Source of the DNA: Mycobacterium genavense ATCC 51234
Lineage (GTDB): Bacteria > Actinomycetota > Actinomycetes > Mycobacteriales > Mycobacteriaceae
DNA: 64,000 nucleotides
Direction: 5' to 3'
Assembly: GCF_000526915.1 (NCBI RefSeq)
Contig: NZ_JAGZ01000006.1
Coordinates: 62,001-126,000, forward strand
Shown one piece after another: positions 8,414 to 18,742 of the stretch (within the stretch, counting starts at the first letter, position 1; every line of letters begins with the position of its first letter). Both the position numbers and the translations under genes were made by a program. The notes under the pieces are model-generated. The model did no database searches, was not told where the DNA came from, and saw nothing but the letters and a program-made list of their open reading frames with translations.

Positions 8414-10805
8414 ATGGCTGACAGGCTGCTCGCCGGGGTGCGCGTTCTCGACTTGTCCGGCGGCGTGACCGACACGGTGACCCGCCTGTTCGCCGACTGG
8501 GCGCCGACGTCGTCAAGGTGGAGCCGCCGGGCGGCAGCCCGACTCGCCATCGGCGGCCGACGCTGGCCGGAGCCAGCATCCCGTTCGCCGTGCACAACGC
8601 GAACAAGCGCAGCGTGGTGCTGGATTCGCGCGACGACGACGACCGGCACACGTTCTTCGACCTCGCCCCCTGCGCCGACATCGTCGTCGACGCAGGGGGC
8701 GCAGCGTTCGGCGCCGCGGCCGCCGAGTTGGCCGAGCGCTACCCGCAACTAGTCGTGCTGTCGATCACCGACTTCGGGGCCAGCGGTCCGCGCTCGTCGT
8801 GGCGCGCCACCGACCCGGTGCTGTTCGCGATGTCGGGCGTGCTGTCGCGGTCCGGACCGACCGTCGGCACCCCGGTGCTGTTGCCCGACGGCATCGCCTC
8901 GGCCACCGCCGCCGTGCAGGCCGCGTGGGCCGCGCTCGTCGCCTACTACAACAAATTGCGTTGCGGCACAGGCGATTACATTGACTTCTCGCGGTTCGAC
9001 GCGGTCGTCATGGCGTTGGACCCGGCGTTCGGCGTGCACGGGCAGGCCACCGCCGGGCAGCGCACCAGCGCGTGACGGGGACGCCCGAAAAACCAGGACG
9101 CTTACCCGATCTGTCCGTGCCGGGACAGCTATGTCCGGCTCTGCGTGATGGCGCCGCGGCAGTGGCGCGGCCTGCGCCGCTGGCTGGGGGAGCCGGCGGA
9201 GTTCCAGGACCCGAAGTTCGACACGCTCGGCGCCCGGTTCGCCGCGTGGCCGCGGCTCAGCGTGCTGGTCGACGCGCTGTTCGCCGACAAGACGATGAAG
9301 GAGCTGGTCGCCGCGGGACAGGCGCACGGCGTCCCGATCTCGGCAGTGCTGACACCGTCGCGCATCCTGGCCTCCGAGCACTTCCAGGCCGTCGGTGCGA
9401 TCACCCATGCCGAGCTGGTGCCCGGGGTGCGCACCGACGTGCCCACCGGGTACTTCGTGGTCGACGACGAACGCTGCGGCTTCCGCACGCCCGCCCCGGC
9501 CGCCGGCGCCGACCAGCCGCGCTGGCTGGCCGCCCCGGTAACCCCGGCACCGTCGGGCCGGCCCGGCGAGTATCCGTTCCGCAACGTGCGGATTCTCGAT
9601 CTGGGCGTGATCGTCGCCGGCGGCGAATTGAGCCGGCTCTACGGCGACCTGGGCGCCCAGGTCATCAAGATCGAAAACGCCGACTATCCCGACGGACTGC
9701 GCCAATCGCGGGCCGGCGCCGTGATGAGCGAGTCGTTCGCCTGGACGCACCGCAACCACCTGGCGCTGGGTCTGGACCTGCGCAGCGAGCGGGGCAAGCA
9801 GATCTTCCGCCGACTGGTCGCCCAAGCCGACGCGGTGTTCGCCAACTTCAAGCCGGGAACCCTTACCTCACTTGGGTTTTCGTTCGACACCCTGCGCGAG
9901 ATCAACCCGCGGATCGTGCTCGCGGGCAGCAGCGCATTCGGGAACCGGGGGCCGTGGAGCAGGCGGATGGGCTACGGCCCGCTGGTGCGCGCCACCACCG
10001 GCGTGACCAGTCTGTGGACCTCCGAGGAAGCGTCCGACGAGGCGCGCGCGGTCGGGGCCCGGCATGCGTTTTACGACGCGACGACGATCTTCCCCGACCA
10101 CATCGTGGGGCGGTCACCCCGATCGCCGCGCTGGCCGCGCTGATCCGGCGCGATCGGACCGGCGCGCCGGCGCACGTGCACATCTCGCATGCCGAGGTCG
10201 TGATGAATCAGCTGGACACCCTCTACGTCGCGCAGGCGGCGGCGGGGGCCGGCGTCGCCGAGGTCTGCGACGACACCAGCGTGCACGCGGTCTACCCGAG
10301 CGCCGGCGACGACGAATCGTGCGTCATCTCCATCCGCTCGGATAGCGAATGGCGTTGTCTCACAACTTTTTTGGGACTGCCTGACCTCGCCGAGGATGTG
10401 CGGTTCGCGACCGGGCAGTCACGGGCGGCCCATCGCGCGGAGTTGGTGCAAGCGGTTTCGGCCTGGGCCAGCGCGCAGCCCCCGATACAAGCCGCCGCGG
10501 CGCTGCAGGCGGCCGGCATTCCGGCCGGCCCGATGAACCGGCCACCGGACGTCCTGCACGATCCTCAGCTAGTCGAGCGCAAGCTGCTCAGCGACATGGT
10601 GCATCCGCTGGTCGAGCGCCCGCTGCCGGCCGAGACCGGACCGGCGCCGTTTCGCCACATTCCGCCGGCCCCACAACGTCCGGCGCCCCTGCCCGGTCAG
10701 GACACCCGCGAGCTCTGCGCGAAACTGCTCGGAATGGGCACCGAGGAGATCGACCGGCTGCTCGATGAGCGCGTGCTGTTCGAGACCGCGGCGCCGCCAC
10801 GATAA
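8414..10805 (+). pseudogene. Tandem-domain CoA-transferase family III (CaiB/BaiF), Rv1866-like, frameshifted
   Basis: About 790 codons of a protein with two CaiB-like domains, read in three frames. It starts MADRLLAGVRVLDLSGG; at about 8499 LFAD is followed out of frame by GADVVKVEPPGG, explained by loss of one C. The frame changes again near 9070-9140 and near 10110 (before AALAALIRRDRTG). The second domain begins near YPFRNVRILDLGVIVAGG, with KIENADYPDGLR. The family moves CoA between carboxylic acids. Divergent from uppP, with 118 bp between. Confidence 0.9.
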
Positions 10806-10815
10806 GTTCGTTCGC

Positions 10816-12299
10816 ATGCCCGTCGACCCCACAACACCGGTGCTGATCGGCTATGGCCAGGTCAACCACCGAGACGAGATCGACCCGCAGACACGTTCGG
10901 TCGAGCCCGTCGACCTGATGGTCGCCGCGGCCCGACAAGCCGCGAACGCCCGGGTGCTCGAGGCCGTCGACTCCGTCCGGGTGGTCAACGTTCTGTCCGC
11001 GACCTACCGCGACGCCGGGCTGCTGGTCGGCACCGGCATCGGCGCGGGGGAGTTCACGACGCTCTACAGACCGGTCGGCGGCAACGTGCCGCAGACGCTG
11101 CTCAATCAAGCCTGCCTGGACATCCAGCGGGGCCGCACCGGCGTGGTGCTGCTCACCGGCGCCGAAGCCTGGCGCACCCGGCGCGGCCTGCGGGCCAAGG
11201 GCGCCTGGCTGCGATGGACGGCCCAGGACGAGTCCGTGCCGATGGCGCAAGTCAGTGGCGAGGACGTGCCGATGGCCGGCGACGCCGAGATCAAAATCCG
11301 GCTGGACCGCCCGGCATACGTCTATCCGCTGTTCGAGCAGTCCCTGCGCATCGCGAACGGCGAGTCGGTCTCCGACCATCGTGACCGGATCGGCGAGCTG
11401 TGGGCGCGCTTCAACGCCGTCGCGGTTGGCAATCCGCACGCGTGGATCCGCGAGCCGGCGACCGCCGCGGAGATCTCGCGGCCGGGACCGCGCTACCGGA
11501 TGATCAGCTGGCCCTTACCCCAAGCTGATGAACTCCAACAACATGGTCGATCAGGGCGCCGCGCTGATCCTGACGTAGGTCGAGCGGGCCAAGCGCCTCG
11601 GCGTCCCCGAGGATCGGTGGGTCTACCCGCATGCGGGCACCGACGCGTACGACACGCCCTCGATCGCCGAGCGCGACGAACTGCACCGGTCGGCGGCCAT
11701 CCGGATCGCCGGCGCCCGGGCGCTGGAGTTGGACGGCCTGGGTATCGACGACGTCGACCATGTCGATTTGTACTCCTGCTTTCCGTCCGCGGTGCAGGTG
11801 GCGGCCGCCGAGTGGGGCTGCCCACCGATGACCCCGCTCGTCCGCTGACCGTCACCGGTGGCCTGACGTTTGCCGGCGGCCCGTGGAGCAACTACGTGAT
11901 GCACTCGATTGCCACCGTGGCCGAACTGCTGGTGGCCAATCCGGGCCGGCGGGCCCTGATCACCGCCAACGGCGGTTACCTGACCAAGCACAGCTTCGGC
12001 GTCTACAGCACCGAACCGCCGGCCGAATTCCGTTGGGAGAACTCGCAATCCGTGGTGGAGCGGGAACCGACCCGGAAGGGGTTGGTTCAGTGGGAAGGCG
12101 TCGGCACCGTCGAAGCGTGGACCACACCGTTCGATCGCGACGGGCAACCGGAGAAGGCTTTCGTTGCTGTGCGCACACCCGACGGGTCGCGGGCACTGGC
12201 CGTTATCGACGATCCCGACGCGGCGTCGGGATCGTCGACGCGGACATCGCCGGTGCGAAGGTTGCCGTCACCTCGGACGCTCACGCCACGCTGCGGTAG
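10816..12299 (+). pseudogene. Thiolase-like acetyl-CoA acetyltransferase (Rv1867-like), nonsense plus three frameshifts
   Basis: About 494 codons. It starts MPVDPTTPVLIGYGQVNH 10 bases after the CoA-transferase stop. An extra T near 11514 shifts the frame after MISWP; the true frame continues YPKLMNSNNMVDQGAALILT and then meets an in-frame TAG at 11576-11578 before VERAKRLGVPEDRW. Loss of one T near 11813 shifts back (TDDPARPLTVTGGLTFAGGP), and a last one-base loss near 12228 precedes the natural end (VDADIAGAKVAV). Thiolase-superfamily fold; substrate unknown. Confidence 0.9.
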
Positions 12300-12409
12300 G
12301 CCGGGCGGGAATAAAAGACCGGGCCAACAGCACTGTTATCGCCGTTACAGTCGCGTGGCGATACGGGCGCGCATATTGTCGAAGTGGACGTTGGGGGAGG
12401 TGAGGCCAG

Positions 12410-13400
12410 GTGCACATCCTGGTTACCGACGCCACCAGCACCGTCGGACGGCTGGTTGCACGGCAACTGATTGCTGCCGGACATTCGATCGCCGGCATCG
12501 GCGAGTACCCCGACGCCCGTCTGGACCCGGCGGTCGATTTTGTCAGCGCATCGCTGAGCGACCCGATCCTGCAAGAGCTGGCCGACGAAGCCGACGCGGT
12601 GATCCATCTGTCCCCGGTCGAGCCCGACGCACCTGGCAGCGCCGGCATCAACGGTGTGGCCTATGTGACGCATGCGGCCGGACGCGCGGGTGCCCGGTTG
12701 TTGTTCGTATCGCAAGCCGCGGGCGCGCCGGAGGTGTACGAGCCGGCGGAGGACCTGGTGTCCACCAGCCTGGGACCGAACCTGATCATCCGGATCGCAC
12801 CGCCGGTAGGGCGCCAGCTGGACTGGATGGTGTGCCGCGCGGTGGCCACCGTGCTGCGCACCAAGATCTCGGCGCAGTCGATGCGGGTGCTGTGTTGCGC
12901 GCCGTCGACCCCCGGTCCCGTAGCCACGGAATCCGCGCCTGGCCGACACCGATTCCGCCGGTGGATACCATTGCCGCACAAGAGGATTGGCAGTTCGAGT
13001 TCGGCTGGCCGGCGTTCGACGCGGTCGCCGACACCGCGCGGGGGCTGGTCGGCCGCAGACTCGGCGCCGACGGCGCGACGGACCATGGCGCGCAGATGGC
13101 GCTTCCGGTGGAAGTGCTGCCGCGCCCCGCGCCGTCCGACGAGTTGCGCAGTGCCGCGCCGCAGGGCATCGAGGGCGAGTTCGACGACCGCATCGACCCA
13201 CGGTTCCCGGTCTTCGCCACCGACGGGCTCGCCGAGGCGCTGCCGGGGCCGCTGACGCCGATAACCCTGGATGTTCAACTGAGCGGACTGCGCACCGCCA
13301 GCCGGGTGATGGGCCAGGCGCTCATGCTCGGCGGTGTGGTGGACGACGAATGGGGCAGCCAGGCCATCGCGGTGTTCGGTCATCGGCCCTACGTCGGGGT
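12410..13400 (+). pseudogene. NAD-dependent epimerase-like protein (Rv1868-like), internally deleted and 3' truncated
   Basis: Starts MHILVTDATSTVGRLVARQL, a Rossmann-type epimerase N-terminus. Near 12890 MRVL is followed in another frame by VLRAVDPRSRSHG, as if about 50 codons were lost. The frame then runs QEDWQFEFGWPAFDAVADTA to LSGLRTASRVMGQALML and GHRPYVGV near 13400, where homology ends abruptly and the DNA becomes the antisense of a DUF72 gene. H37Rv Rv1868 is about 700 residues by memory, so the 3' half is missing. Confidence 0.75.
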
Positions 13401-13664
13401 GCCCAGGTCGTTGTTGAAGTACATCCACACGTCCCTGCCGTCGCGGTCCCACTCGGCGATTCGGTCGGCCCAGCACCGCAACTCGTGGTCCGGATAACAG
13501 CCGGCATAGATCGGGTCCGAATCCGGACCGTGCATGCGGATGTAGACCAGGTCGGTGGTGGCGCGCGGTATGCAGGCCAGGCCCGCGCCGCTCATCACCA
13601 CGTACGCGGCGCGGTGCTGTTCCAACAACCGGTAGATGACCGGGTCGTTCCACGACGGGTGAAC
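13401..13664 (-). pseudogene. DUF72 (YecE-like) protein, C-terminal remnant
   Basis: The minus strand reads VHPSWNDPVIYRLLEQH, AAYVVMSGAGLACI, TDLVYIRMHGPD and RDGRDVWMYFNND, which is the C-terminal half of a DUF72 TIM-barrel protein. The N-terminal half is absent and the last residues are replaced by sequence belonging to the Rv1868-like remnant. Family function is not established. In H37Rv the corresponding place is, as I recall, Rv1870c. Confidence 0.7.
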
Positions 13665-13714
13665 ACGATGGTGCCGGCGACGAACAGCACCGGCATTGAT
13701 TTGGATTCAGACAT
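13658..13714 (-). pseudogene. Start fragment of an unrecognised minus-strand gene
   Basis: An ATG at 13714 with a GGAG five to eight bases upstream begins MSESKSMPVLFVAGTIVFT, the look of the first membrane segment of a small membrane protein, then runs out of frame into the DUF72 remnant. By position it could be the beginning of the Rv1871c counterpart, fused to the DUF72 piece by a deletion. The assignment is tentative. Confidence 0.4.
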
Positions 13715-13783
13715 CAATACTCCGAAGGTTTAGTCTGTTGCGCTCAACCTTTGGCGGGTGGCTTTTGTTCCCGACGGTGGCGG

Positions 13784-14332
13784 TCAGGTGGCCGACGCGC
13801 GCTGGCGGGCCCGGAACGCCTGGACCTTGGCTTTGTTGCCGCAGGTCGCCATGCCGCACCAATGGCGGTTTTTCGCCCTGGACGAGTCGACGTAGAGCAG
13901 TGAGCAGTTCGAGTGCGCGCACCGTTTGACGTCGCCGAAGTCGCGGCCGGCGAGCAGGTCGAGCAGATCCGCGGCCAAGGTGGCGATCAGCTGGGGCGCG
14001 GTGCCCTCGCGGCAGGTGTCGCCGCTGGGGAGCAGGCGCGGGGTCAGCCGGGGTCGCGATGCCTGCTCGTTGAGCAGTGCGACATCGGCCGGCTCCGGCG
14101 CGCGACGGTCCAGCAGCGCGGTGGCGGTCCGGTAGATCGCTTCGCGCACCTCGATGGCGGTGGCGAGATCGTCGGCGCTGACGTCGATGCCGGCATCCAG
14201 CAGCCCCGCCTGCACGGCCCATTCCGAGAGGATCTCGGGAGTTGTCAGCCGTTCTTCGGGTTCGGTGTGCCGATGCCGGAGCGTGCCCGCGAAGTTGAGG
14301 CACGACCGCCCACACACATACGCGAATTTCAC
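13784..14332 (-). CDS. CGNR zinc-finger (ABATE-domain) protein, putative regulator
   Basis: 182 residues. The N-terminus shows the CLNFAGTL signature of the ABATE domain and the C-terminus the CGNR finger: CAHSNCSLLYVD then RHWCGMATCGNKAKVQAFRAR, with four cysteines placed to bind zinc and a basic tail. Such proteins are thought to be stress-linked transcription regulators. Intact, and not part of the H37Rv order I recall for this spot, so possibly lineage-specific. 122 bp of non-coding DNA separate it from lldD2. Confidence 0.8.
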   Translation of the reverse strand: MKFAYVCGRSCLNFAGTLRHRHTEPEERLTTPEILSEWAVQAGLLDAGIDVSADDLATAIEVREAIYRTATALLDRRAPEPADVALLNEQASRPRLTPRLLPSGDTCREGTAPQLIATLAADLLDLLAGRDFGDVKRCAHSNCSLLYVDSSRAKNRHWCGMATCGNKAKVQAFRARQRASAT

Positions 14333-14454
14333 GTAACCACCTTAAAGGGTTTCACGGCCTGGCGCTAGCGGAACGATCGACGGGCCGAGCGTTCGGCCAG
14401 CTTCACGCTCGGTGTCGAACGCGCGCCCAATCGCGCGCTCGGCGGGGAGACCAC

Positions 14455-15690
14455 CTACTCGACGGGAACCAGCCGGCGCAGCTGCGTCACGTGAACGGGG
14501 GAGAGCTCCTCGAGGCACGTCACACCGAGTAGCCGCATGGTGCGCAGCACACCACTTTCGAGGATGTCTATCGCCCGAGTGACACCCGCCTCGCCGCCGG
14601 CCATCAGCCCATAGAGATAGGCCCGCCCCACCAACGTGCACCGCGCCCCCAGTGCGAGCGCCGCCACGATGTCGGCGCCGGACATGATGCCGGTATCCAC
14701 CAGGATCTCGGTGTCCCTACCCAGCTCGCGCGCCACCACCGGCAGCAGATGGAACGGCACCGGAGCCCGATCCAGTTGGCGGCCACCATGATTGGACAGC
14801 ACGATACCGTCGACGCCCCGGTCGACCACGGCACGCGCGTCGTCGAGCGTCTGGATTCCCTTGACCACCAGCTTGCCCGGCCATTGCTCCTTGATCCAGG
14901 CCAGGTCGTCGAAAGTCAGGCTCGGGTCGAACATCGTGCTCAGGTACTCGGCGACCGTGCCCGGCCAGCGATCGAGCGACGCGAATGCCAACGGCTCGGT
15001 GGTCAACACGTCGAACCACCACTTCGGGTGCGGCACCGCGTCCAGCACGGTGCGCAGCGTAAGCGACGGCGGGATCGTCATGCCGTTGCGGTTGTCGCGA
15101 AACCGCGCCCCGGAGACGGGCACGTCGACGGTGGCCAGCAGGGTGTCGAATCCGGCAGCGGCGGCACGTTTGACCAACGCCATCGACCGCTCGCGGTCCT
15201 TCCACATATACAGCTGAAACCATTTGCGGCCGTGGGGGACCGCGGTCACCAGATCTTCGATCGCGCAGGTGCCCAGCGTCGACAGCGAAAACGGGATGCC
15301 GGCCCTGGCCGCCGCGGCGGCGCCGGCGATCTCACCTTCGGTCTGCATCAACCGGGTGAAACCGGTCGGTGCGATGCCGAACGGCAGGGCGACCCGCTGA
15401 CCCAGCACGTTCCAGCCGGCGGTCACCTGGGAGACGTCGCGCAGGATCGTCGGGTGAAACTCGATGTCGCGGAAGGCTTGTCGCGCACGCGCGAGTGACA
15501 GCTCCTCCTCGGCCGCGCCGTCGGTGTAGTCGAATGCCGCCTTCGGGGTACGGCGTTTGGCAATGCGCCGCAGATCCTCGATCGTGAATGCCGCGTCGAG
15601 CCGGCGCCTGGTTGCATCGAAGACAGGCCGCTTGAACTGCAGCAGCGGGGCCAGGTCGCGGGCTTTGGGCATGCGTCGTTTGACCGCCAT
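14455..15690 (-). CDS. lldD2: L-lactate dehydrogenase (quinone-linked, FMN) LldD2
   Basis: 411 residues, FMN-dependent alpha-hydroxyacid dehydrogenase. FMN and substrate motifs are intact: [26 protein letters not shown], the lysine of [13 protein letters not shown] and the active-site histidine in SNHGGRQLD, then [18 protein letters not shown]. It oxidises L-lactate to pyruvate and passes electrons to the menaquinone pool. The ATG at 15690 ([19 protein letters not shown]) matches the M. tuberculosis Rv1872c start. Its start codon overlaps the possible start of the divergent DUF1810 gene. Intact. Confidence 0.95.
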   Translation of the reverse strand: MAVKRRMPKARDLAPLLQFKRPVFDATRRRLDAAFTIEDLRRIAKRRTPKAAFDYTDGAAEEELSLARARQAFRDIEFHPTILRDVSQVTAGWNVLGQRVALPFGIAPTGFTRLMQTEGEIAGAAAAARAGIPFSLSTLGTCAIEDLVTAVPHGRKWFQLYMWKDRERSMALVKRAAAAGFDTLLATVDVPVSGARFRDNRNGMTIPPSLTLRTVLDAVPHPKWWFDVLTTEPLAFASLDRWPGTVAEYLSTMFDPSLTFDDLAWIKEQWPGKLVVKGIQTLDDARAVVDRGVDGIVLSNHGGRQLDRAPVPFHLLPVVARELGRDTEILVDTGIMSGADIVAALALGARCTLVGRAYLYGLMAGGEAGVTRAIDILESGVLRTMRLLGVTCLEELSPVHVTQLRRLVPVE

Positions 15691-16144
15691 GTATGTCACC
15701 ATAGTCATATGGGACTCGGCAGACGATCCCTTCGATCTGACACGCTTCGTTGTCGCGCAAACCCCGGTCTCCCCGTCGGTCGTCGAAGAGCTGCGCAACG
15801 GCAGAAAACGGGGCCACTGGATGTGGTACATCTTCCCGCAGCTGCACGGCCTCGGCAGCAGCCCGACGGCCGTGCACTACGGCATCTCGTTGCTGCAGGA
15901 GGCCCGCGCGTATCTGGCGCATGAGGTGTTGGGGCCGCGGCTGCATGAGTGCACCCGACTGGTCAATCAGGTGCGAGGCCGCTCGATCACCGAGATCTTC
16001 GGCTCACCCGACGATCTGAAGCTGCGCTCGTCGATGACGCTGTTCGGCCTGGCGACCGACGACCATCAGGACTTCATCACGCTGCTAGAAAACTACTACG
16101 GCGGCAAGCAGGACGCCCTGACGCTGGCCCAGCTGCACGGCTAA
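15689..16144 (+). CDS. DUF1810 protein (Rv1873-like), start region disturbed
   Basis: The body ([46 protein letters not shown]) is a clear DUF1810 alpha-helical protein of unknown function, open to the TAA at 16144. The start is a problem. The expected start would be [10 protein letters not shown], but the ATG at 15709 is followed by GGGAC, one G too many, and is out of frame. The only in-frame start left is the ATG at 15689, which overlaps the lldD2 start codon on the other strand. It is either a re-started gene or a fresh one-base pseudogene. Confidence 0.6.
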   Translation: MYVTIVIWDSADDPFDLTRFVVAQTPVSPSVVEELRNGRKRGHWMWYIFPQLHGLGSSPTAVHYGISLLQEARAYLAHEVLGPRLHECTRLVNQVRGRSITEIFGSPDDLKLRSSMTLFGLATDDHQDFITLLENYYGGKQDALTLAQLHG

Positions 16145-17454
16145 ACCGGCCGCAGGATTCGCCAGCCGTGCGGCTCGAGGGTCACCTCGCCGACGGTGTC
16201 GCCGGGTGGGGCCGCGGATCCGGCGACCACCTCGGCCTGCGCCGGGCCCAGTTCCGGCAGCACCAGACGCAGCGGCTCATCGTCGATGTTGAGCGCAACC
16301 AACAGCACGTCGTCGCAGCTGCGCGTCTCGTAGACGTAGTGCCGATTGGCCAACCGCAGCGACCTGGTGGTGGCGGCATGCAGCCACGGGTGACGACGGC
16401 GCAACCCGACCAGAAACTGGTGCAGCCGCCACATCCTGGCGCCGAAGTCGTCCAATTGCAGTGGGGGCGAGGTGAATTCCGGCCGCACCGCGTCGTCACC
16501 GCCGTAGCGTTCCTCTTTGACGGCGCGAAAGCCGAACTCGTCGCCGGCGTACACGCTGGGCACCCCGCCGATCGTCAACAGCAGCACCAGCGCGTGCGGC
16601 AGGTGATCGAGATTGACCAGCCGGCTGGCGATGCGCGTCACGTCGTGATTGCCGACGAACGTCAGCGGCGCGAAGTGGGCCAGGAACTCGGTGTGCCGCT
16701 GCAGCGCCCAATCCAGCTCGAAGAAGTTGCCGTCGTTGAGGCTGCTCCAGATCGCCTTCCACAGCTCGTACTGGGTGGCCGAGTCGAACGTGGCCTGCTC
16801 GACGATCGCCGCATAGTTGGCGTGGATGAGTTCGCCGACGAACCAGGCGTCGGGATGCCGCTCGCGCACGCTCGGCAACACCGCAGCCCAGAATTGGGGT
16901 GGCACAGCGTAAGCCGCGTCCAGCCGCCACCCGGCGGCGCCGCGGTCCAGCCAGTGCGCCATCACGTCGACGGCGTAGTCGACGACGTCCGGGTTGTCGT
17001 GATTGAGGGTGATGAGCTCGGAATGGCCCTCGAAGGTGTGAAATCGCCCGGCACGGCCACGAAACCAGTCCGCGGCCGTGCCGTCGTGCATTGCCTCGCG
17101 GTAGCGGCCGAAGTCCACCCCGACATGGTTGAAGACGCCGTCGAGCAGCACTCGCAAGCCGCGGGCCCGCGCTTCGGTGATCAGGTGGTCGAAATCCCCG
17201 TCGTCACCGAGCCGGGGGTCGATCCGGTAATGGTCGATGGTGTCGTAACCGTGTGTGCGCGAGGCGAACACCGGCCCCAGCGCGATTCCGGACGCCCCCA
17301 GCTCGATGGCGTGGTCGAACCATTCGACTAGCCGGCGCAACCGGTGTTCGTCCGGACCCGGTGCGGTCGATCCCTCGGGGGTGGGAAACGCTCCCACGAA
17401 CCCCAAGGGATAGACCTGCCACCAAATTGCGTGTCGAACCCAGGTTGGCGTCAT
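16141..17454 (-). CDS. GH13 alpha-amylase-family glycosidase
   Basis: 437 residues. All GH13 signatures are visible: VLLDGVFNHVG (region I), GWRLDAAYA with nucleophile D179, FVGELIH with acid/base E208, and FVGNHDVTR with D271. The first residues (IWWQVYPLGFVGAF) are typical of a catalytic-domain start, with a short C-terminal beta domain. It acts on alpha-glucans or short maltosaccharides; the exact specificity is not readable. It overlaps the DUF1810 stop by 4 bases, convergently. Intact. Confidence 0.88.
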   Translation of the reverse strand: MTPTWVRHAIWWQVYPLGFVGAFPTPEGSTAPGPDEHRLRRLVEWFDHAIELGASGIALGPVFASRTHGYDTIDHYRIDPRLGDDGDFDHLITEARARGLRVLLDGVFNHVGVDFGRYREAMHDGTAADWFRGRAGRFHTFEGHSELITLNHDNPDVVDYAVDVMAHWLDRGAAGWRLDAAYAVPPQFWAAVLPSVRERHPDAWFVGELIHANYAAIVEQATFDSATQYELWKAIWSSLNDGNFFELDWALQRHTEFLAHFAPLTFVGNHDVTRIASRLVNLDHLPHALVLLLTIGGVPSVYAGDEFGFRAVKEERYGGDDAVRPEFTSPPLQLDDFGARMWRLHQFLVGLRRRHPWLHAATTRSLRLANRHYVYETRSCDDVLLVALNIDDEPLRLVLPELGPAQAEVVAGSAAPPGDTVGEVTLEPHGWRILRPV

Positions 17455-17475
17455 CCGCGGGTCACGAAGTGACGA

Positions 17476-18024
17476 TCAGCCGACGCCGGCCAGTGTCTCG
17501 GCGGCGGTAATCGCCTGTGCCACACCCGAAACGATCGCGGCGGCTTTGAGTGCTTCCAGGATCACCTCGCGGTCCACGCCGGCTTCGCGCAGGTGTGCTC
17601 GTGCGCGACAACGCAGTGCGAACACCCGTTGATCGACGGCACTTGATCGACGACACCGCGAACGACCAGAGCTCGAAATTCGCCTTGTCCACGCCGGGAT
17701 TGCCGATGATGTTCATCCGCAGTCCGGCCCGCAGGTCGTCGTACTTGCCCTCGAGGAACCCGCGGCCGCGGTAGAACACGTTGTTCATACCCATGATCGC
17801 CGCGGCACCCAGCGCTGCCTGATACGCCTCGGCCGACAGGTTGTCGGCGGCCTCGGCCCCAATCTCGGCCAGTACCTGAGTGTTTCGCGTTGCTGCCGCA
17901 CTCGCCAGCAACGTGCCCCACAGCTGCTCGTCGTCCAGTACGGTGGTGCGGCGATCGAGCCCAGGTTGAGCTTGAGGTCCTTGGCGTACTCCGGAAGGGC
18001 TTCCTTCAGGTTCTCGACGCTCAT
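17476..18024 (-). pseudogene. ahpD: Alkylhydroperoxidase AhpD, broken by a 14-bp duplication and two one-base losses
   Basis: Starts [21 protein letters not shown]. One base is missing near 17955 (SIAA instead of a frame giving [11 protein letters not shown]). An imperfect 14-bp tandem duplication at 17629-17656 throws [13 protein letters not shown], the CxxC active site, out of frame, and one more base is missing near 17595. AhpD normally recycles AhpC through lipoylated DlaT. The gene lies 14 bases downstream of ahpC on the same strand, so its transcript remains but no full protein is made. Confidence 0.93.
17629..17656. repeat. 14-bp imperfect tandem duplication disrupting ahpD
   Basis: On the plus strand TTGATCGACGGCAC (17629-17642) is followed directly by TTGATCGACGACAC (17643-17656), one mismatch. 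Removing one copy restores [10 protein letters not shown] in the ahpD frame, so this duplication is itself a disrupting mutation. Confidence 0.9.
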
Positions 18025-18038
18025 CGCAGTCTCCAGAT

Positions 18039-18626
18039 CTAGGCCGAAGCCTTGAGCAGCTCGCCGGCGTTCAGCGTCGGGTCGCCCTTGCGCCAGTTGC
18101 AGGCACACAGCTCCTCGGATTGCAGAGCGTCCAGGACCCGCAGCACCTCGTCCACGTTACGCCCCACGGAACCCGCGGTCGCCGAGACGAATTGGATCTC
18201 GTTGTTCGGGTCGACGATGAAGGTCACCCGGTCGGCGACGCCGTCGGCGTTGAGCACACCGGTGGCTAGCGAGAGTTCACGCTTGATGTCAGAGAGCATC
18301 GGGAACGGCAGCGTCTTGAGGTCCGCGTGCTGGGCACGCCACTGGAAGTGCACGAACTCGCTGTCCACCGAGACGCCGAGCACCTGCGCGTCGCGATCTT
18401 CGAACTCGTCGTTCAGCTTGCCGAACGCGGCGATCTCGGTCGGGCACACGAAGGTGAAGTCCTTGGGCCAGAAGAACACGATCCGCCACTTGCCCTCGTG
18501 GTCGTCGCTGGAGAAGGTCTTGAAGTAGTCCTCGGGTTGCTTGGGGGCGACCTTCGACAGGTCGCCGCCGATCAGCCCGGTCAGCTCGTAGGCGGGGAAC
18601 TGATCGCCGATCGTAAGCAGTGCCAT
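18039..18626 (-). CDS. ahpC: Alkyl hydroperoxide reductase AhpC
   Basis: 195 residues, typical 2-Cys peroxiredoxin of the AhpC1 class. Peroxidatic C61 sits in [10 protein letters not shown]174 and C176 in ELCACNW act as resolving cysteines, the three-cysteine arrangement known for M. tuberculosis AhpC. It reduces organic peroxides and peroxynitrite. Intact although its partner ahpD downstream and its regulator oxyR upstream (divergent) are both broken, so another reductant would have to serve it. Confidence 0.97.
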
Positions 18627-18702
18627 GTCCGCTCCTTATCTGGAATTAGTCAAGATTAGTTGGTCTTCCACCATGTTGCCCGGAGCGGTGTCTGAAGTAA
18701 AG

Positions 18703-18742
18703 GTGATATATCACACTATATTTATGGCCATGACCGATTAAG
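18703..18742. promoter_or_regulatory. ahpC-oxyR control region: palindrome and damaged OxyR box
   Basis: GTGATATATCAC at 18703-18714 is a perfect 12-bp palindrome also present, as I recall, in the M. tuberculosis ahpC promoter. At 18721-18742 lies a match to the mycobacterial OxyR box described as cTTATCggc-N3-gccGATAAg: left half TTTATGGCC, spacer ATG (the oxyR start codon), right half ACCGATTAAG. The right half has one inserted T (18738/18739), so spacing is broken at the same base that frameshifts oxyR. Confidence 0.7.
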
